64,000 nucleotides of DNA from Christiangramia fulva (GCF_003024155.1 NZ_CP028136.1:3100001-3164000); one strand, 5' to 3'; shown: positions 43,467 through 54,498, counted from the stretch's first letter. Made by a program: numbers and translations. Notes: a model not told the origin generated them from the sequence alone.

Positions 43467-44282
43467 CTAGGCTTTAGTAGATGCCTCAATTACCTGGCTA
43501 ATGGTGATCTCCAGGTTTTTTGGCAGTTTATTGTCTTTGGGAAGTACGGCCAGGAACCTGTCGTAATTTGAATCGTAGACATTTTTGAACAGCGGATTTT
43601 CATAACCAAGCTCAAGACAAATATCTTCTATAAAATCTTTTTGATGGGTAAGATCAGAACTCCCAAGATGAAAGACTCCCTGTTTTTTGCGGTTGATGAT
43701 GTAATGCACCTGCTGAGTTACCTTCTGAATTTCGGTAGCATTGATCACCACATTCGGAAAAACTTCTACCGGTTCCCCAAGCTCAATCAGGGTCTTTAAT
43801 TCTCTAATCCTGGGCGAGGATTTTCCGAAGACCATGGGAAGGCGCAGGATATTGTAATTATGATTAGGCAAACGAAGCAGCGCATTTTCGATTTTTATCT
43901 TAAACCTTCCGTAAATGCTCTGGCTTAAGGTTTTGTCATATTCATAAGAAGGAAAATTTGTAAACGCATCAAAAACATTGGCAGAACTGATGAACATAAG
44001 TTTCGAGTTCGTACGCAAAATATAGTTGATAATAGAAAAATGGGTCGCCACCTGGGCGTCAAAATTTCCTCTTAAGGAGGAAATAATGACATCTGGTTTT
44101 AAATTTTCAAGCAGGATTTCCACGTTTTCAGTTTCCAAATCGAAATGATGAAACTGCTGATTTTCGCGAAAAACATCTGTTTCAGTGCGGTAGGTGCCGT
44201 GCGTATCAAAATAGGAGCATAGCTCTTTATACAAGGCATTGCCTATAAAGCCGCTGGCACCTAAAATGAGTATTCTTTTCAA
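43467..44282 (-). CDS. NAD-dependent epimerase/dTDP-4-dehydrorhamnose reductase-like protein
   Basis: A 271-residue short-chain dehydrogenase/epimerase with the Rossmann motif ILGASGFIGNALYKEL at the N-terminus, the catalytic Tyr-x3-Lys as YGRFK (SIYGRFKIKIENALL), Ser in FISSANVF, and substrate-region YNILRLPMVFGKSS. The fold resembles RmlD. The substrate is unknown, most likely a nucleotide sugar or cofactor. The start is TTG at 44280-44282, as no ATG precedes the Rossmann motif. It lies six bases downstream of gcvT on the same strand, so they are probably co-transcribed. Confidence 0.82.
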   Translation of the reverse strand: MKRILILGASGFIGNALYKELCSYFDTHGTYRTETDVFRENQQFHHFDLETENVEILLENLKPDVIISSLRGNFDAQVATHFSIINYILRTNSKLMFISSANVFDAFTNFPSYEYDKTLSQSIYGRFKIKIENALLRLPNHNYNILRLPMVFGKSSPRIRELKTLIELGEPVEVFPNVVINATEIQKVTQQVHYIINRKKQGVFHLGSSDLTHQKDFIEDICLELGYENPLFKNVYDSNYDRFLAVLPKDNKLPKNLEITISQVIEASTKA

Positions 44283-44288
44283 AAAAAA

Positions 44289-45371
44289 TTATCCTTTATA
44301 AAAGGGCAATTTTACCTGGGTGGCAGGAACGGCTTTTTTTCTTATCTGAATAAAAATTTTGTTTCCAATTCCTGCAACTTCAGCAGGTACATATCCAAGC
44401 CCAATCCCTTTTTCCAGAGATGGGGACATGGTGCCCGAAGTTACTTCTCCAATTTTCTTACCATTCTCGTCAACAATATCATAATCCTGGCGGGGAATTC
44501 CTCTTTCATCCAGTTCAAAAGCCACAAGTTTGCGCTTTGGCCCTTTTTCTTTTTCAGCTTTCAGTGCTTCGCTGTTTACAAAATCCTTGGTGAATTTGGT
44601 GATCCAGCCAAGACCGGCTTCAATAGGAGAGGTGGTGTCATCAATGTCATTTCCATAAAGACAAAATCCCATTTCCAGGCGTAAAGTGTCCCGTGCGGCG
44701 AGGCCGATAGGTTTAATGCCAAAATCTTTTCCTGCCTCTAGTACAGCGTCCCATATTTGCTCTGCATCTTCATTTTTGAAATAAATTTCAAAACCCCCGC
44801 TACCGGTATAGCCTGTTGCTGAAATGATCACTTTATCGACCCCGGCAAATGTTCCCACTTCAAAGGTATAGAACTTCATATTCGCGAGATCAACATCTGT
44901 TAGCGACTGCATGGCTTCGGCGGCTTTCGGGCCCTGAATGGCCAGGAGAGACATCTCATCGCTCATATCCCTCATGGTAGCATCCACCGAGTTATGATGA
45001 GCGATCCAGTTCCAGTCTTTTTCGATATTTGAAGCATTTACCACCAGGAGATATTTTTCAGCATCCATTCGATAAATAATCAAATCGTCCACAATTCCAC
45101 CGTCTTCATTTGGCATGCAGGAATACTGTGCTTTGCCGTCAACAAGTTTTGAAGCGTCATTACTGGAGACTTTTTGAATAAGCTCCAGTGCATTAGGACC
45201 CGTTATAAGAAATTCACCCATATGCGAGACATCAAATACCCCCACAGCTTCTCTCACATTCTGATGTTCTATATTCACGCCCTCGTAAGAGACAGGCATA
45301 TTATATCCCGCGAAGGGAACCATTTTAGCGTTTAGCTCTTTATGTTTTTTAGAAAGTGCTGTTTCTTTCAT
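44289..45371 (-). CDS. gcvT: Aminomethyltransferase (glycine cleavage T protein)
   Basis: A 360-residue tetrahydrofolate-dependent aminomethyltransferase that releases ammonia and forms methylene-THF in glycine cleavage. The family signature segments are [32 protein letters not shown], the IDDLIIYR-like segment [24 protein letters not shown] and [19 protein letters not shown] 45371 is chosen over an in-frame TTG at 45392 because [10 protein letters not shown] matches the usual start. gcvH and gcvP are not adjacent. Followed six bases later by the epimerase-like gene. Confidence 0.95.
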   Translation of the reverse strand: MKETALSKKHKELNAKMVPFAGYNMPVSYEGVNIEHQNVREAVGVFDVSHMGEFLITGPNALELIQKVSSNDASKLVDGKAQYSCMPNEDGGIVDDLIIYRMDAEKYLLVVNASNIEKDWNWIAHHNSVDATMRDMSDEMSLLAIQGPKAAEAMQSLTDVDLANMKFYTFEVGTFAGVDKVIISATGYTGSGGFEIYFKNEDAEQIWDAVLEAGKDFGIKPIGLAARDTLRLEMGFCLYGNDIDDTTSPIEAGLGWITKFTKDFVNSEALKAEKEKGPKRKLVAFELDERGIPRQDYDIVDENGKKIGEVTSGTMSPSLEKGIGLGYVPAEVAGIGNKIFIQIRKKAVPATQVKLPFYKG

Positions 45372-45468
45372 TATTTCCGAAAATTTGCCCAAATTTATTC
45401 AATTCAGAATGAATACAAGATTTAATTAGCCTTTTTATCTGATAATATTTAATCTCTTTTAGAAAGCT

Positions 45469-45476
45469 TATCTTTG
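45469..45476 (+). promoter_or_regulatory. Promoter -7 box TATCTTTG before the NAD(P)HX repair gene
   Basis: Perfect TAnnTTTG element ending 28 bases before the ATG at 45505, in the divergent spacer with gcvT. Confidence 0.45.
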
Positions 45477-45504
45477 AATTAAGCCACAAAATGATACTGA
45501 TTTT

Positions 45505-47043
45505 ATGAAAATACTTACTGCCGATCAACTTTCAGAAGCCGATAAGATCACTATTCAAAAACAGGGTATAACTTCAGAAGAGCTCATGGAACGAGCCGCA
45601 ACTCTTGTTTTTGAAGAAATCCATAAAAGACTTGAAGGAGCTCCCATACCGATTAAAATTTTCTGCGGAATTGGAAATAATGGGGGAGACGGATTAGTGG
45701 TGGCGCGCCACCTGATTCAGCATAAGTACGATGTGCAGGTTTTTATCGTGAATTACAGTGACAAACGCTCAGATGATTTTCTTGCCAATTATGAAAAGTT
45801 GAAAAAGATTACCCGAAACTGGCCTATCTCGATCAAAGGGGAGGATGATTTTCCTGAAATCGGGACAGGTGATTTTGTGATCGATGCGATTTTTGGAATT
45901 GGCCTGAACAGGCCTATTGAAAGCTGGATGGGCAAACTGGTAAAAACTATTAATAAATCCGGAGCTTTTGTACTTGCGGTTGATATGCCCAGCGGATTAT
46001 TTTCAGATCGTGTTCCCGAAAAAGATGCGGCGGTAATAAATGCTTCCTATACCCTTAGTTTTCAAACCCCGAAACTTGTGTTTTATCTCCCGCAAACTAT
46101 GGATTATGCGGGTGAAGTTGAAATTTTAGATATCGGTTTGGACAGGCAGTGTATTTCTGAAAGTAAATCGGGAATTTTTCTTATTGAAGATGAGGAAGCC
46201 CGAATGTTCTATAAGGAACGGAAAAAGAATTCTCATAAAGGCGATTATGGAAATGTGTTGATTTCTGGCGGTTCCTATGGTAAAATTGGAAGTGTTTTAC
46301 TTTCGGCTACTGCAGCTTTGAGAACCGGTACGGGTTTATGCACCCTGTATGTTCCGAAATGCGGATACCAGATTATTCAGTCAGGATTACCCGAAGCCAT
46401 GGTGCTTACCGATGAAAATGAAGAAATAATAACCAATTTTCCCGAAGGTTTCGGAGCAGATGTTAATTGCTTTGGAATGGGCGTTGGGAAGGCAAAGCAA
46501 ACAGTCGAAGCCATGGAAAAATTTCTGCGATCAGTAGAAAAACCGGTAGTAATCGATGCCGATGGTCTCAATATACTTTCTAAAAATAATGAGTTGCTTA
46601 AGCTAATTCCTGAAAATTCAGTATTAACGCCTCATCCGGGAGAATTGAAAAGATTGATAGGAGAGTGGAAGGATGATTTTGAAAAACTGGAAAAGACCAA
46701 AGAATTCAGTAAAGAATACAAAGTAACACTTTTGATTAAAGGGGCTCATACTTTCATTATCAGCGATGATGAGATCTATATAAATAGCACGGGAAATCCC
46801 GGAATGGCCACTGCGGGTAGCGGTGATGTACTCTCGGGAGTCATAACTTCACTTATCGGGCAAAAATACAATCCGGTTACGGCTGCGGTTCTGGGTGTTT
46901 ATGCCCATGGACTATCAGGAGATATTGCCGCCTCAAAACTGGGGATGGAAAGCGTTTTGGCCGGGGATATCGCCAAAAATATGGGAAAGGCTTTTAAGTT
47001 AATATCTGAAGATTTTTCAGGATATGAGGCAGAAAGTCAATAA
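45505..47043 (+). CDS. Bifunctional NAD(P)H-hydrate epimerase/dehydratase
   Basis: A 512-residue fusion of YjeF_N (epimerase, about 1-215) and ribokinase-like YjeF_C (ADP/ATP-dependent NAD(P)HX dehydratase, about 225-505), together repairing hydrated nicotinamide cofactors. Visible marks are CGIGNNGGDGLVVARHLI in the epimerase half, and SHKGDYGNVLISGGSYGKIG, SVLTPHPGELKRLIG and NPGMATAGSGDVLSGVI with the catalytic Asp in the dehydratase half. Full length, continuous frame. Monocistronic as far as spacing shows. Confidence 0.94.
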   Translation: MKILTADQLSEADKITIQKQGITSEELMERAATLVFEEIHKRLEGAPIPIKIFCGIGNNGGDGLVVARHLIQHKYDVQVFIVNYSDKRSDDFLANYEKLKKITRNWPISIKGEDDFPEIGTGDFVIDAIFGIGLNRPIESWMGKLVKTINKSGAFVLAVDMPSGLFSDRVPEKDAAVINASYTLSFQTPKLVFYLPQTMDYAGEVEILDIGLDRQCISESKSGIFLIEDEEARMFYKERKKNSHKGDYGNVLISGGSYGKIGSVLLSATAALRTGTGLCTLYVPKCGYQIIQSGLPEAMVLTDENEEIITNFPEGFGADVNCFGMGVGKAKQTVEAMEKFLRSVEKPVVIDADGLNILSKNNELLKLIPENSVLTPHPGELKRLIGEWKDDFEKLEKTKEFSKEYKVTLLIKGAHTFIISDDEIYINSTGNPGMATAGSGDVLSGVITSLIGQKYNPVTAAVLGVYAHGLSGDIAASKLGMESVLAGDIAKNMGKAFKLISEDFSGYEAESQ

Positions 47044-47133
47044 AATTCTCATATTGATATTTTTACCCATATAATATTTGGAATCTTTTAAAGGAAGTGG
47101 GATTTTTGCGAAGCCAATAACCAATAAATTAAA

Positions 47134-48645
47134 ATGCATCAAGATTTTCACTATATAAGTTCGGCCGTTTTAGACCTCCAGGATATACAGGAAATAATCG
47201 AAAATGATAAAAAACTGGCATTAAGTGATGAAGCCCGTTTAAATATTGAAAAAGCAAGGACTTATCTCAATGAAAAGATAAAACAGAGCGATTCGCCGGT
47301 ATATGGCATAAATACAGGTTTTGGCGCGCTTTGTAATGTAAAGATCACTTCAGAAAAACTTACTGAATTACAGGAAAATTTGGTGCGTTCACACGCTTGC
47401 GGAACGGGAGACCGGGTTTCCAAACCTGTGATTAAACTTATGCTGCTATTAAAGATCCAGTCTTTAAGTTATGGTAATTCCGGTGTGGCATTGGCCACCA
47501 TCGAAAGGCTTATCGATTTTTATAACTATGATATTTTACCCGTTATTTATGAACAGGGATCACTTGGAGCCTCTGGAGATCTTGCCCCCCTGGCGCATTT
47601 AGCTCTACCGCTTATTGGTGATGGGGAAGTTTATTATAATGGGAAGCGCTGGAGCGGAAAGGAAATTCTTATAAAGTTTGACTGGCAAGCCCTGAAACTA
47701 CAGAGCAAAGAAGGTCTCGCCCTTCTTAATGGAACCCAGTTCATGAGTGCTCATGGTGTTTATGCACTTCTTCAAACCTATAGACTATCTTATTGGGCTG
47801 ATCTTATAGGAGCGATTTCTGTAGATGCTTTTGATTGTAATTTGTCTCCTTTTGACGATCTGGTACACCAGGTTCGTCCGCATCGCGGGCAGGTAAAAAC
47901 AGCTGAGAGGATAAGGGAATTTCTCGACGGCAGTGAAATTGCACTTTCAGAGAAAAAGAATGTGCAGGACCCATATTCGTTTCGGTGTATTCCTCAGGTC
48001 CATGGAGCGAGTAAAGACACCCTTGCTTTTGTTCATAAAACGATTAAAACCGAAATCAATTCGGTTACCGATAATCCAAATATTTTTATTGAAGCCGATA
48101 AAATAATTTCGGGAGGTAATTTTCACGGTCAGCCATTGGCTTTAGGCCTGGATTATCTTGCGATAGCCGTTTCTGAGCTCGCCAATATTTCTGAAAGAAG
48201 AACTTACCAGCTGGTATCAGGACTTCGTGGATTACCGGCTTTCCTGGTAGAAAACCCGGGTTTGAACAGCGGATTTATGATACCGCAATACACTGCGGCA
48301 AGTATTGTGAGCCAGAATAAACAGCTTTCTGTTCCAGCTTCGACAGATTCAATTGTTTCTTCAAATGGGCAGGAAGATCATGTAAGTATGGGAGCTAATT
48401 CCGCCACAAAACTATTGAAAACTATAAAAAATTTACATACCGTTTTGGCAATAGAATTGTTCAATGCGTCCCAGGCAATGCACTTCAGAGAGCCGGCAAA
48501 GACTTCTCCAAAAATTAAAGAAATATTGCAGGATTTCAGGAAAGAAGTTCCCGTTTTGAAAGAAGATGTGACAATGGCTCCTTTTATCAAAAAGGCCCGG
48601 TCGTTTATCCAAAACTATAGAATAACTGACTTTATAGTAGATTAA
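47134..48645 (+). CDS. hutH: Histidine ammonia-lyase
   Basis: A 503-residue enzyme releasing ammonia from histidine to give urocanate. The Ala146-Ser147-Gly148 triad in GSLGASGDLAPLAHLALPL forms the MIO prosthetic group, and the INTGFGALCNVKI and QDPYSFRCIPQVHG segments belong to the active site. The other hut genes (hutU, hutI, hutG) are not next to it. An alternative is a tyrosine or other aromatic ammonia-lyase, but the INTGFG and RCIPQVHG context fits HutH. Its 3' end overlaps the convergent STAS-like gene by four bases. Confidence 0.93.
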   Translation: MHQDFHYISSAVLDLQDIQEIIENDKKLALSDEARLNIEKARTYLNEKIKQSDSPVYGINTGFGALCNVKITSEKLTELQENLVRSHACGTGDRVSKPVIKLMLLLKIQSLSYGNSGVALATIERLIDFYNYDILPVIYEQGSLGASGDLAPLAHLALPLIGDGEVYYNGKRWSGKEILIKFDWQALKLQSKEGLALLNGTQFMSAHGVYALLQTYRLSYWADLIGAISVDAFDCNLSPFDDLVHQVRPHRGQVKTAERIREFLDGSEIALSEKKNVQDPYSFRCIPQVHGASKDTLAFVHKTIKTEINSVTDNPNIFIEADKIISGGNFHGQPLALGLDYLAIAVSELANISERRTYQLVSGLRGLPAFLVENPGLNSGFMIPQYTAASIVSQNKQLSVPASTDSIVSSNGQEDHVSMGANSATKLLKTIKNLHTVLAIELFNASQAMHFREPAKTSPKIKEILQDFRKEVPVLKEDVTMAPFIKKARSFIQNYRITDFIVD

Positions 48646-49019
48646 AATTTTGTAAGCATCCAGGCAACAGCTTCTTCAAGAGTTACAAAAACTCCAAAAG
48701 CATTTTCAGGGTCTTTATAAAAATTTCTTTCTACCATTTCAGCATTTTTGCGCGTAAATTCATTGTAGCTTACCACAGCGATCGCTTTTAAGTTTCGGAC
48801 ATTGGCAGATTCAAAATAAACCATAGGGTCGACAGCGTAAGAATTCACACGATGAGAAATATACCCGTAATCTTCGCCTTTAAAAATTTCTTTTCCTAAA
48901 TCTAATAATTTGCGATTGCTTTCTACATCGAAAAGAATACCTTCATTGAGCTTTGCGATGAGAATGTTTTTATGGATAATGACTTTTCCAAAGTCAAGAT
49001 CAATCTCTTTTGTTGTCAT
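48642..49019 (-). CDS. STAS/SpoIIAA-like protein of unknown function
   Basis: A 125-residue protein with an alternating strand/helix pattern resembling STAS or SpoIIAA-like folds: VIIHKNILIAKLNEGILFDV, then KAIAVVSYNEFTRKNAE and a C-terminal FVTLEEAVAWMLTKF helix. It has no anti-sigma partner nearby. Similar proteins are widespread in flavobacteria and unassigned. Preceded on its strand by a clear promoter-like element at 49043-49073. Its stop overlaps that of hutH by four bases. Confidence 0.68.
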   Translation of the reverse strand: MTTKEIDLDFGKVIIHKNILIAKLNEGILFDVESNRKLLDLGKEIFKGEDYGYISHRVNSYAVDPMVYFESANVRNLKAIAVVSYNEFTRKNAEMVERNFYKDPENAFGVFVTLEEAVAWMLTKF

Positions 49020-49042
49020 TTTTTGTGTAGGGCTTAATGGTA

Positions 49043-49073
49043 TAAAGGTAGCTTAATTTCAGAAAGTCAAAAA
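49043..49073 (-). promoter_or_regulatory. Promoter with TTTTTG and TACCTTTA elements
   Basis: Read on the minus strand, TTTTTG (49073-49068), a 17-base spacer and TACCTTTA (49050-49043) form a near-consensus Bacteroidota promoter for the STAS-like gene. Confidence 0.45.
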
Positions 49074-49085
49074 GAAAATTGCAAT

Positions 49086-49111
49086 AAAAAAGCCGGTTTA
49101 AACCGGCTTTT
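49086..49111 (-). terminator. Terminator after clpC, bidirectional
   Basis: A perfect palindrome, AAAAGCCGGTTT followed by AAACCGGCTTTT (49088-49111), with six T residues on the minus strand. It lies 22 bases after the clpC stop. Confidence 0.9.
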
Positions 49112-49133
49112 AAAGTTCTGATTTTTACTGTTA

Positions 49134-51698
49134 TCAAGATTCAGTTTCTTTAACAGATTTCACAATTTTAATATTGAGCGCATCATTTTTTTCATCGAGA
49201 TCCATCTCAATAGTATCTCCTTCCTTAAGGTTGGAGGTGATTATCTCTTCCGCCAAAGCGTCTTCGATATATTTCTGAATAGCTCTGTTTAAAGGTCTTG
49301 CACCATACTCCTTATCAAAACCTTTTTCGGCGATAAAATCTTTCGCTTTATTGGTAAGATTAAGGTTATAACCTAGGTCCCTGATCCTTTCAAAAAGCTT
49401 GGCAAGCTCGATATCTATGATCTTGTGAATGTCTTCCCGCTCAAGCGTATTAAAGATCACAACATCATCGATACGGTTAAGAAATTCAGGAGCAAAGGCT
49501 TTTTTAAGAGCATTTTCGATCACGCTTCGAGCATTCTCATCAACCTGTGATTTCTTCGCTGAAGTACCAAAACCAACTCCCTGACCAAAATCTTTAAGCT
49601 TTCTTGCTCCGATATTGGATGTCATGATGATAATGGTATTGCGGAAATCGATTTTTCTGCCAAGGCTATCCGTAAGATAACCATCGTCCAGAACCTGCAA
49701 TAACATATTAAATACATCAGGGTGGGCTTTTTCAACCTCATCCAGAAGAATTACCGCGTAAGGCTTCCTTCTTACTTTTTCGGTTAACTGTCCACCTTCT
49801 TCATATCCCACATATCCCGGAGGGGCTCCGATCAATCTGGAAACAGCGAATTTCTCCATGTATTCGCTCATGTCAATTCTAATAAGAGAATCTTCATTGT
49901 CAAAAAGTTCGCGGGCCAGAACCTTTGCCAGCTGGGTTTTACCTACACCTGTCTGCCCAAGGAAAATAAAAGAACCAATTGGCTTATTCGGATCTTTAAG
50001 CCCGGCACGGTTACGCTGGATTGCGCGCACCACTTTGCCAACGGCCTCATCCTGACCAATAACTTTTCCTTTGATTTTCTTTGGAAGTTCTACCAGTTTG
50101 TTGCTTTCGGTTTGAGCAATTCTATTAACAGGAATTCCGGTCATCATCGATACAACATCAGCGACACTTTCTTCAGAAACTGTTTCTTTATGTTTTTTCG
50201 ATTCTTCTTCCCATTTTTCCTGTGCAATGCTTAGTTCCTTCTCAAGGTTCTTCTCATCATCACGCAACTTCGCAGCTTCTTCATATTTCTGTTTTTTAAC
50301 AACAGAATTTTTATTTTCCCGAACCTGTTCAAGTCTCCTTTCCAAATCAAGTATCTGCTTGGGAACATCTATATTAGTTATATGTACCCGTGATCCGGAT
50401 TCATCCAGGGCATCGATCGCCTTATCTGGAAGAAAACGGTCGGTCATATATCTGTTAGTGAGTTTCACGCAGGCATCGATCGCCTCAGGTGTGTACACGA
50501 CATTATGATGTTCTTCGTATTTATTCTTGATATTGTTAAGAATTTCAATAGTTTCTTCAACCGTGGTAGGTTCTACGATCACCTTCTGAAACCTTCTTTC
50601 CAGGGCACCGTCTTTCTCGATGTACTGTCTATATTCATCGAGAGTCGTAGCTCCAATACATTGAATTTCTCCACGTGCAAGTGCAGGTTTGAACATATTG
50701 CTGGCGTCCAGACTTCCCGTAGCACCACCGGCACCAACGATCGTATGGATCTCATCTATGAAAAGAATTATATTATCATTCTTTTCCAGCTCGTTCATTA
50801 CTGCTTTCATTCGTTCCTCGAACTGTCCGCGATATTTAGTTCCCGCAACCAGGCTTGCAAGGTCAAGGGTAACCACTCTTTTGTCAAAAAGGATTCTTGA
50901 CACTTTTCGTTTTACAATTCTTAATGCAAGTCCTTCAGCGATTGCCGATTTACCCACACCGGGTTCACCGATCAACAGCGGATTATTCTTTTTTCGTCGG
51001 CTAAGTATCTGGGAAACCCTTTCAATTTCTTTTTCACGACCAACTACAGGATCCAGTTTATCGGCTTCGGCCAATGCGGTCAGGTCCCTTCCGAAGTTAT
51101 CGAGAACGGGTGTTTTCGATTTTTTGGAAGTTTTTCCGGTGCCGCCGCTTCCACTGCTGCTAAACGGATTTTCCCGGGTGGCCTCATCACCTGAGGTATC
51201 GTCATCTGAGAAAGATTCCGCAGAAGGGCTGTCGGTAAAATCATTCTCATCGCTGGCGATCATATATTTAAACTGGTCTTTTACTCCGTCGTAATCGATC
51301 TTCAATTTGTTCAAAAGTTTAGTTGTAGGGTCGTTTTCATTTCTCAGAATACACAGCAGTAAGTGTGCGGTATTTATTGAGGAACTTTGAAATAATTTAG
51401 CTTCAAGAAATGTTGTTTTCAATGCGCGCTCTGCCTGCCTGGTTAGGTGCAGGTTGCGTTTTTCATTACTTATCGACACATTACTGGGGTTCGCCGGACT
51501 CAAGATCTCGACTTTACGTCGCAGGTGTCCAAGGTCTACTTCCAGAGCATTCAATATTTCTATAGCTTTTCCATCTCCATCTCGCAGCAAACCAAGCATA
51601 AGATGTTCAGTCCCGATAAAATCGTGGCCGAGTCTCAATGCTTCTTCCTTGCTGTACGCAATCACATCTTTTACTCTTGGTGAAAAATTATCATCCAT
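49134..51698 (-). CDS. clpC: Clp protease ATP-binding subunit ClpC
   Basis: An 854-residue AAA+ unfoldase that feeds ClpP and disassembles aggregates. The double Clp-N repeat (residues 1-145), linker (GSGGTGKTSKKSK), two AAA modules with Walker A GEPGVGKSAIAEG and GQTGVGKTQLAK, and a mid-region UVR-like coiled coil (KYEEAAKLRDDEKNLEKEL) identify ClpC rather than ClpA or ClpB. It is the sole gene of its unit, divergent from gyrA; a terminator follows. A TAATTTTG box lies on the minus strand at 51778-51785. Confidence 0.95.
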   Translation of the reverse strand: MDDNFSPRVKDVIAYSKEEALRLGHDFIGTEHLMLGLLRDGDGKAIEILNALEVDLGHLRRKVEILSPANPSNVSISNEKRNLHLTRQAERALKTTFLEAKLFQSSSINTAHLLLCILRNENDPTTKLLNKLKIDYDGVKDQFKYMIASDENDFTDSPSAESFSDDDTSGDEATRENPFSSSGSGGTGKTSKKSKTPVLDNFGRDLTALAEADKLDPVVGREKEIERVSQILSRRKKNNPLLIGEPGVGKSAIAEGLALRIVKRKVSRILFDKRVVTLDLASLVAGTKYRGQFEERMKAVMNELEKNDNIILFIDEIHTIVGAGGATGSLDASNMFKPALARGEIQCIGATTLDEYRQYIEKDGALERRFQKVIVEPTTVEETIEILNNIKNKYEEHHNVVYTPEAIDACVKLTNRYMTDRFLPDKAIDALDESGSRVHITNIDVPKQILDLERRLEQVRENKNSVVKKQKYEEAAKLRDDEKNLEKELSIAQEKWEEESKKHKETVSEESVADVVSMMTGIPVNRIAQTESNKLVELPKKIKGKVIGQDEAVGKVVRAIQRNRAGLKDPNKPIGSFIFLGQTGVGKTQLAKVLARELFDNEDSLIRIDMSEYMEKFAVSRLIGAPPGYVGYEEGGQLTEKVRRKPYAVILLDEVEKAHPDVFNMLLQVLDDGYLTDSLGRKIDFRNTIIIMTSNIGARKLKDFGQGVGFGTSAKKSQVDENARSVIENALKKAFAPEFLNRIDDVVIFNTLEREDIHKIIDIELAKLFERIRDLGYNLNLTNKAKDFIAEKGFDKEYGARPLNRAIQKYIEDALAEEIITSNLKEGDTIEMDLDEKNDALNIKIVKSVKETES

Positions 51699-51777
51699 CT
51701 TTTCTTTCCTTTCTCATTTTTTGTTCACTCCTGAAAGTTCAAAAACTGTACCTAATAAGGAGTTAGTAGCTAATAGA

Positions 51778-51785
51778 CAAAATTA
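51778..51785 (-). promoter_or_regulatory. Promoter -7 box TAATTTTG before clpC
   Basis: A perfect TAnnTTTG on the minus strand, about 80 bases before the clpC ATG, so the message would carry a long leader. Confidence 0.4.
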
Positions 51786-51853
51786 CTTTCAATAATCAAA
51801 AGGTAAATTAGTGAACTTATTAACCAAATGCCAATAAAAATTTGTTAATAAAA

Positions 51854-51879
51854 ATTGAAGTTCAATGGCCTTGAAGGCC
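51854..51879. promoter_or_regulatory. Two small palindromes in the clpC-gyrA spacer
   Basis: ATTGAA-G-TTCAAT (51854-51866) is a perfect dyad with six-base arms, followed directly by GGCC-TTGAA-GGCC (51867-51879). They could be regulator sites for gyrA; no known operator is recognised. Confidence 0.35.
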
Positions 51880-51946
51880 TGTAAAACAAGGAGAAAATGC
51901 GTAAATTGCCGCGTTAGAATTTTAAGATAAAATTAAATATATAAAT

Positions 51947-54478
51947 ATGGCTGAAGGAGAAAAGCTTATTCCTATAAATATTGAAGATGAAATGAAGTCG
52001 GCTTACATCGATTATTCGATGTCGGTCATTGTGTCACGTGCTCTGCCGGATGTGCGTGATGGGTTAAAGCCTGTTCATCGAAGGGTGTTATATGGGATGT
52101 ATGAGTTAGGAGTTCTTTCTAACAGGGCTTATAAAAAATCTGCAAGAATTGTAGGTGAAGTTCTGGGTAAATATCATCCTCATGGTGATTCTTCGGTATA
52201 TGATACCATGGTGCGAATGGCCCAGGAATGGAGTATGAGGTATATGCTTGTAGATGGTCAGGGTAACTTCGGTTCTGTTGATGGTGACAGTCCGGCAGCG
52301 ATGCGATATACCGAAGCAAGAATGCGAAAAATAAGTGAAGATCTACTTGCCGATATCGACAAAGAAACAGTTGATACCCAATTGAACTTTGACGATTCCC
52401 TGAGCGAACCGGTAGTTCTTCCTACACGGGTGCCTAATCTTCTTGTTAACGGAGCAAGCGGAATTGCCGTTGGTATGGCAACGAATATGCCTCCACATAA
52501 TATTTCAGAAGTTATTGATGGAACCATCGCGTACATCGATAATCACGATATCGAAATTGATGAACTTATTCAGCATATAAAAGCGCCCGATTTTCCAACA
52601 GGAGGGATTATTTATGGTTATGACGGCGTTCGTGAAGCCTTTAAAACAGGCCGTGGCCGAATTGTGATGCGGGCAAAATCCCATCTCGAAGAAATCAATG
52701 GCCGGGAATGTTTGGTGGTTACTGAAATTCCTTACCAGGTCAATAAGGCCGATATGATCAAGAAAACGGCCGATCTTGTTAATGAAAAGAAGATTGACGG
52801 AATTAGTTTGATCAGGGATGAATCTGACCGTAAGGGAATGCGAATCGTATATCAGTTAAAACGGGACGCAATTCCTAATATTATATTGAATACCCTTTTC
52901 AAACATACCGCACTTCAATCTTCCTTCAGTGTTAATAACATTGCCCTGGTAAACGGGCGTCCCGAAATGCTCAATTTAAAGGATCTTATTTATCATTTTG
53001 TGGAGCACCGTCATGATGTGGTGGTTAGAAGGACAACCTATGAATTAAAAAAGGCTGAAGACAGAGCTCACATCCTTGAAGGTTTGATCATCGCTTCAGA
53101 TAATATTGATGAAGTTATTGCGCTTATCAGAGCTTCTTCGAATGCCGACGAGGCACGTGAGAAATTGATGGAGCGTTTTGAATTGACCGAAATCCAGGCG
53201 CGTGCGATCGTCGATATGCGATTGAGACAGCTTACTGGTCTTGAACAGGATAAACTGCGTGCCGAATATGAAGAAATTCTGAAAACCATTGAAGACCTCA
53301 GGGATATTCTCGCCAGAAAGGAGAGAAGAATGGAAGTGATCAAAGAAGAGCTTCAGGAAGTTAAAGAAAAGTATGGCGACGAAAGAAGATCTGAAATTGA
53401 ATATTCCGGTGGCGATCTTAGTATCGAAGATATGATCCCGGATGAAAAAGTTGTAATCACAATTTCCCATGCTGGTTATATCAAAAGAACTTCTCTTACC
53501 GAATATAAAACTCAAAACCGAGGCGGCGTTGGTCAAAAAGGCTCCAATACCAGGAATGAAGATTTCCTCGAATATCTTTTCGTGGGAACTAACCACCAGT
53601 ATATGCTGTTCTTTACCCAGAATGGTAAATGCTTCTGGATGCGGGTTTATGAAATCCCTGAAGGTTCAAAGGCTTCAAAAGGCCGTGCTATTCAGAACCT
53701 TATCAATATTGAACCTGAAGATCGCGTGAAAGCCTTCATCTGTACCCAGGATCTAAAAGATGAGGATTATGTAGAAAATCATTTTGTGATCATGGCGACC
53801 AAAAAAGGCCAGGTCAAGAAAACCCGTTTAGAGAGATATTCTCGTCCACGAACAAACGGAATAAATGCAATTACCATAAAAGAAGGTGATGAGCTGCTGG
53901 AAGCTAAATTAACCACAGGAAATAGCCAGGTGATGCTGGCCGTAAAAAGTGGTAAGGCTATCCGCTTTGAAGAAAGTAAAACACGGCCAATGGGCAGAAA
54001 TGCTTCCGGAGTTCGGGGAATTACCCTTGCCGATGATAACGATGAAGTAGTTGGAATGATAGCGGTGAACGATTTTGATTCTGATATTCTGGTTGTTTCT
54101 GAAAATGGATACGGAAAACGTTCCAGCCTCGAAGACTATCGCATCACCAACCGTGGAGGTAAAGGGGTTAAGACCATTTCGGTCACTGAAAAGACCGGAC
54201 AACTTGTCGCAATTAAAAATGTATCTGATAGCGACGATCTAATGATCATTAATAAATCGGGGATCGTCATCAGGATGGCTGTGGAAGATCTTCGCGTAAT
54301 GGGTCGTGCAACTCAGGGAGTTAGACTTATCAATCTGAAAGGGAACGACGCCATTGCCGCAGTAGCAAAAGTGCTGCATGATGAGGATGACGTAGAAAGC
54401 ATCGAAGAGGCCGAAAAGCCTGCCGGCAGTACAGAATCAGCAAATGGCACAACTATTGCAGACGATAGTGAGGAATAA
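51947..54478 (+). CDS. gyrA: DNA gyrase subunit A
   Basis: An 843-residue gyrase subunit introducing negative supercoils. The active-site Tyr121 lies in [12 protein letters not shown]. The quinolone pocket reads [16 protein letters not shown], with Ser and Asp at the positions matching E. coli Ser83 and Asp87, the drug-sensitive state. The C-terminal pinwheel has the gyrase-specific GyrA-box-like [11 protein letters not shown] short acidic tail ends DDSEE. Start [21 protein letters not shown] gene follows after 20 bases. Confidence 0.96.
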   Translation: MAEGEKLIPINIEDEMKSAYIDYSMSVIVSRALPDVRDGLKPVHRRVLYGMYELGVLSNRAYKKSARIVGEVLGKYHPHGDSSVYDTMVRMAQEWSMRYMLVDGQGNFGSVDGDSPAAMRYTEARMRKISEDLLADIDKETVDTQLNFDDSLSEPVVLPTRVPNLLVNGASGIAVGMATNMPPHNISEVIDGTIAYIDNHDIEIDELIQHIKAPDFPTGGIIYGYDGVREAFKTGRGRIVMRAKSHLEEINGRECLVVTEIPYQVNKADMIKKTADLVNEKKIDGISLIRDESDRKGMRIVYQLKRDAIPNIILNTLFKHTALQSSFSVNNIALVNGRPEMLNLKDLIYHFVEHRHDVVVRRTTYELKKAEDRAHILEGLIIASDNIDEVIALIRASSNADEAREKLMERFELTEIQARAIVDMRLRQLTGLEQDKLRAEYEEILKTIEDLRDILARKERRMEVIKEELQEVKEKYGDERRSEIEYSGGDLSIEDMIPDEKVVITISHAGYIKRTSLTEYKTQNRGGVGQKGSNTRNEDFLEYLFVGTNHQYMLFFTQNGKCFWMRVYEIPEGSKASKGRAIQNLINIEPEDRVKAFICTQDLKDEDYVENHFVIMATKKGQVKKTRLERYSRPRTNGINAITIKEGDELLEAKLTTGNSQVMLAVKSGKAIRFEESKTRPMGRNASGVRGITLADDNDEVVGMIAVNDFDSDILVVSENGYGKRSSLEDYRITNRGGKGVKTISVTEKTGQLVAIKNVSDSDDLMIINKSGIVIRMAVEDLRVMGRATQGVRLINLKGNDAIAAVAKVLHDEDDVESIEEAEKPAGSTESANGTTIADDSEE

Positions 54479-54498
54479 AAACTAAAACCAAAACCACA

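Noticed and set aside
50689..51294. Long plus-strand open frame opposite clpC
   Set aside because: Lies wholly inside clpC on the opposite strand; the translation is Ser/Arg/Pro-rich shadow sequence without domain features.
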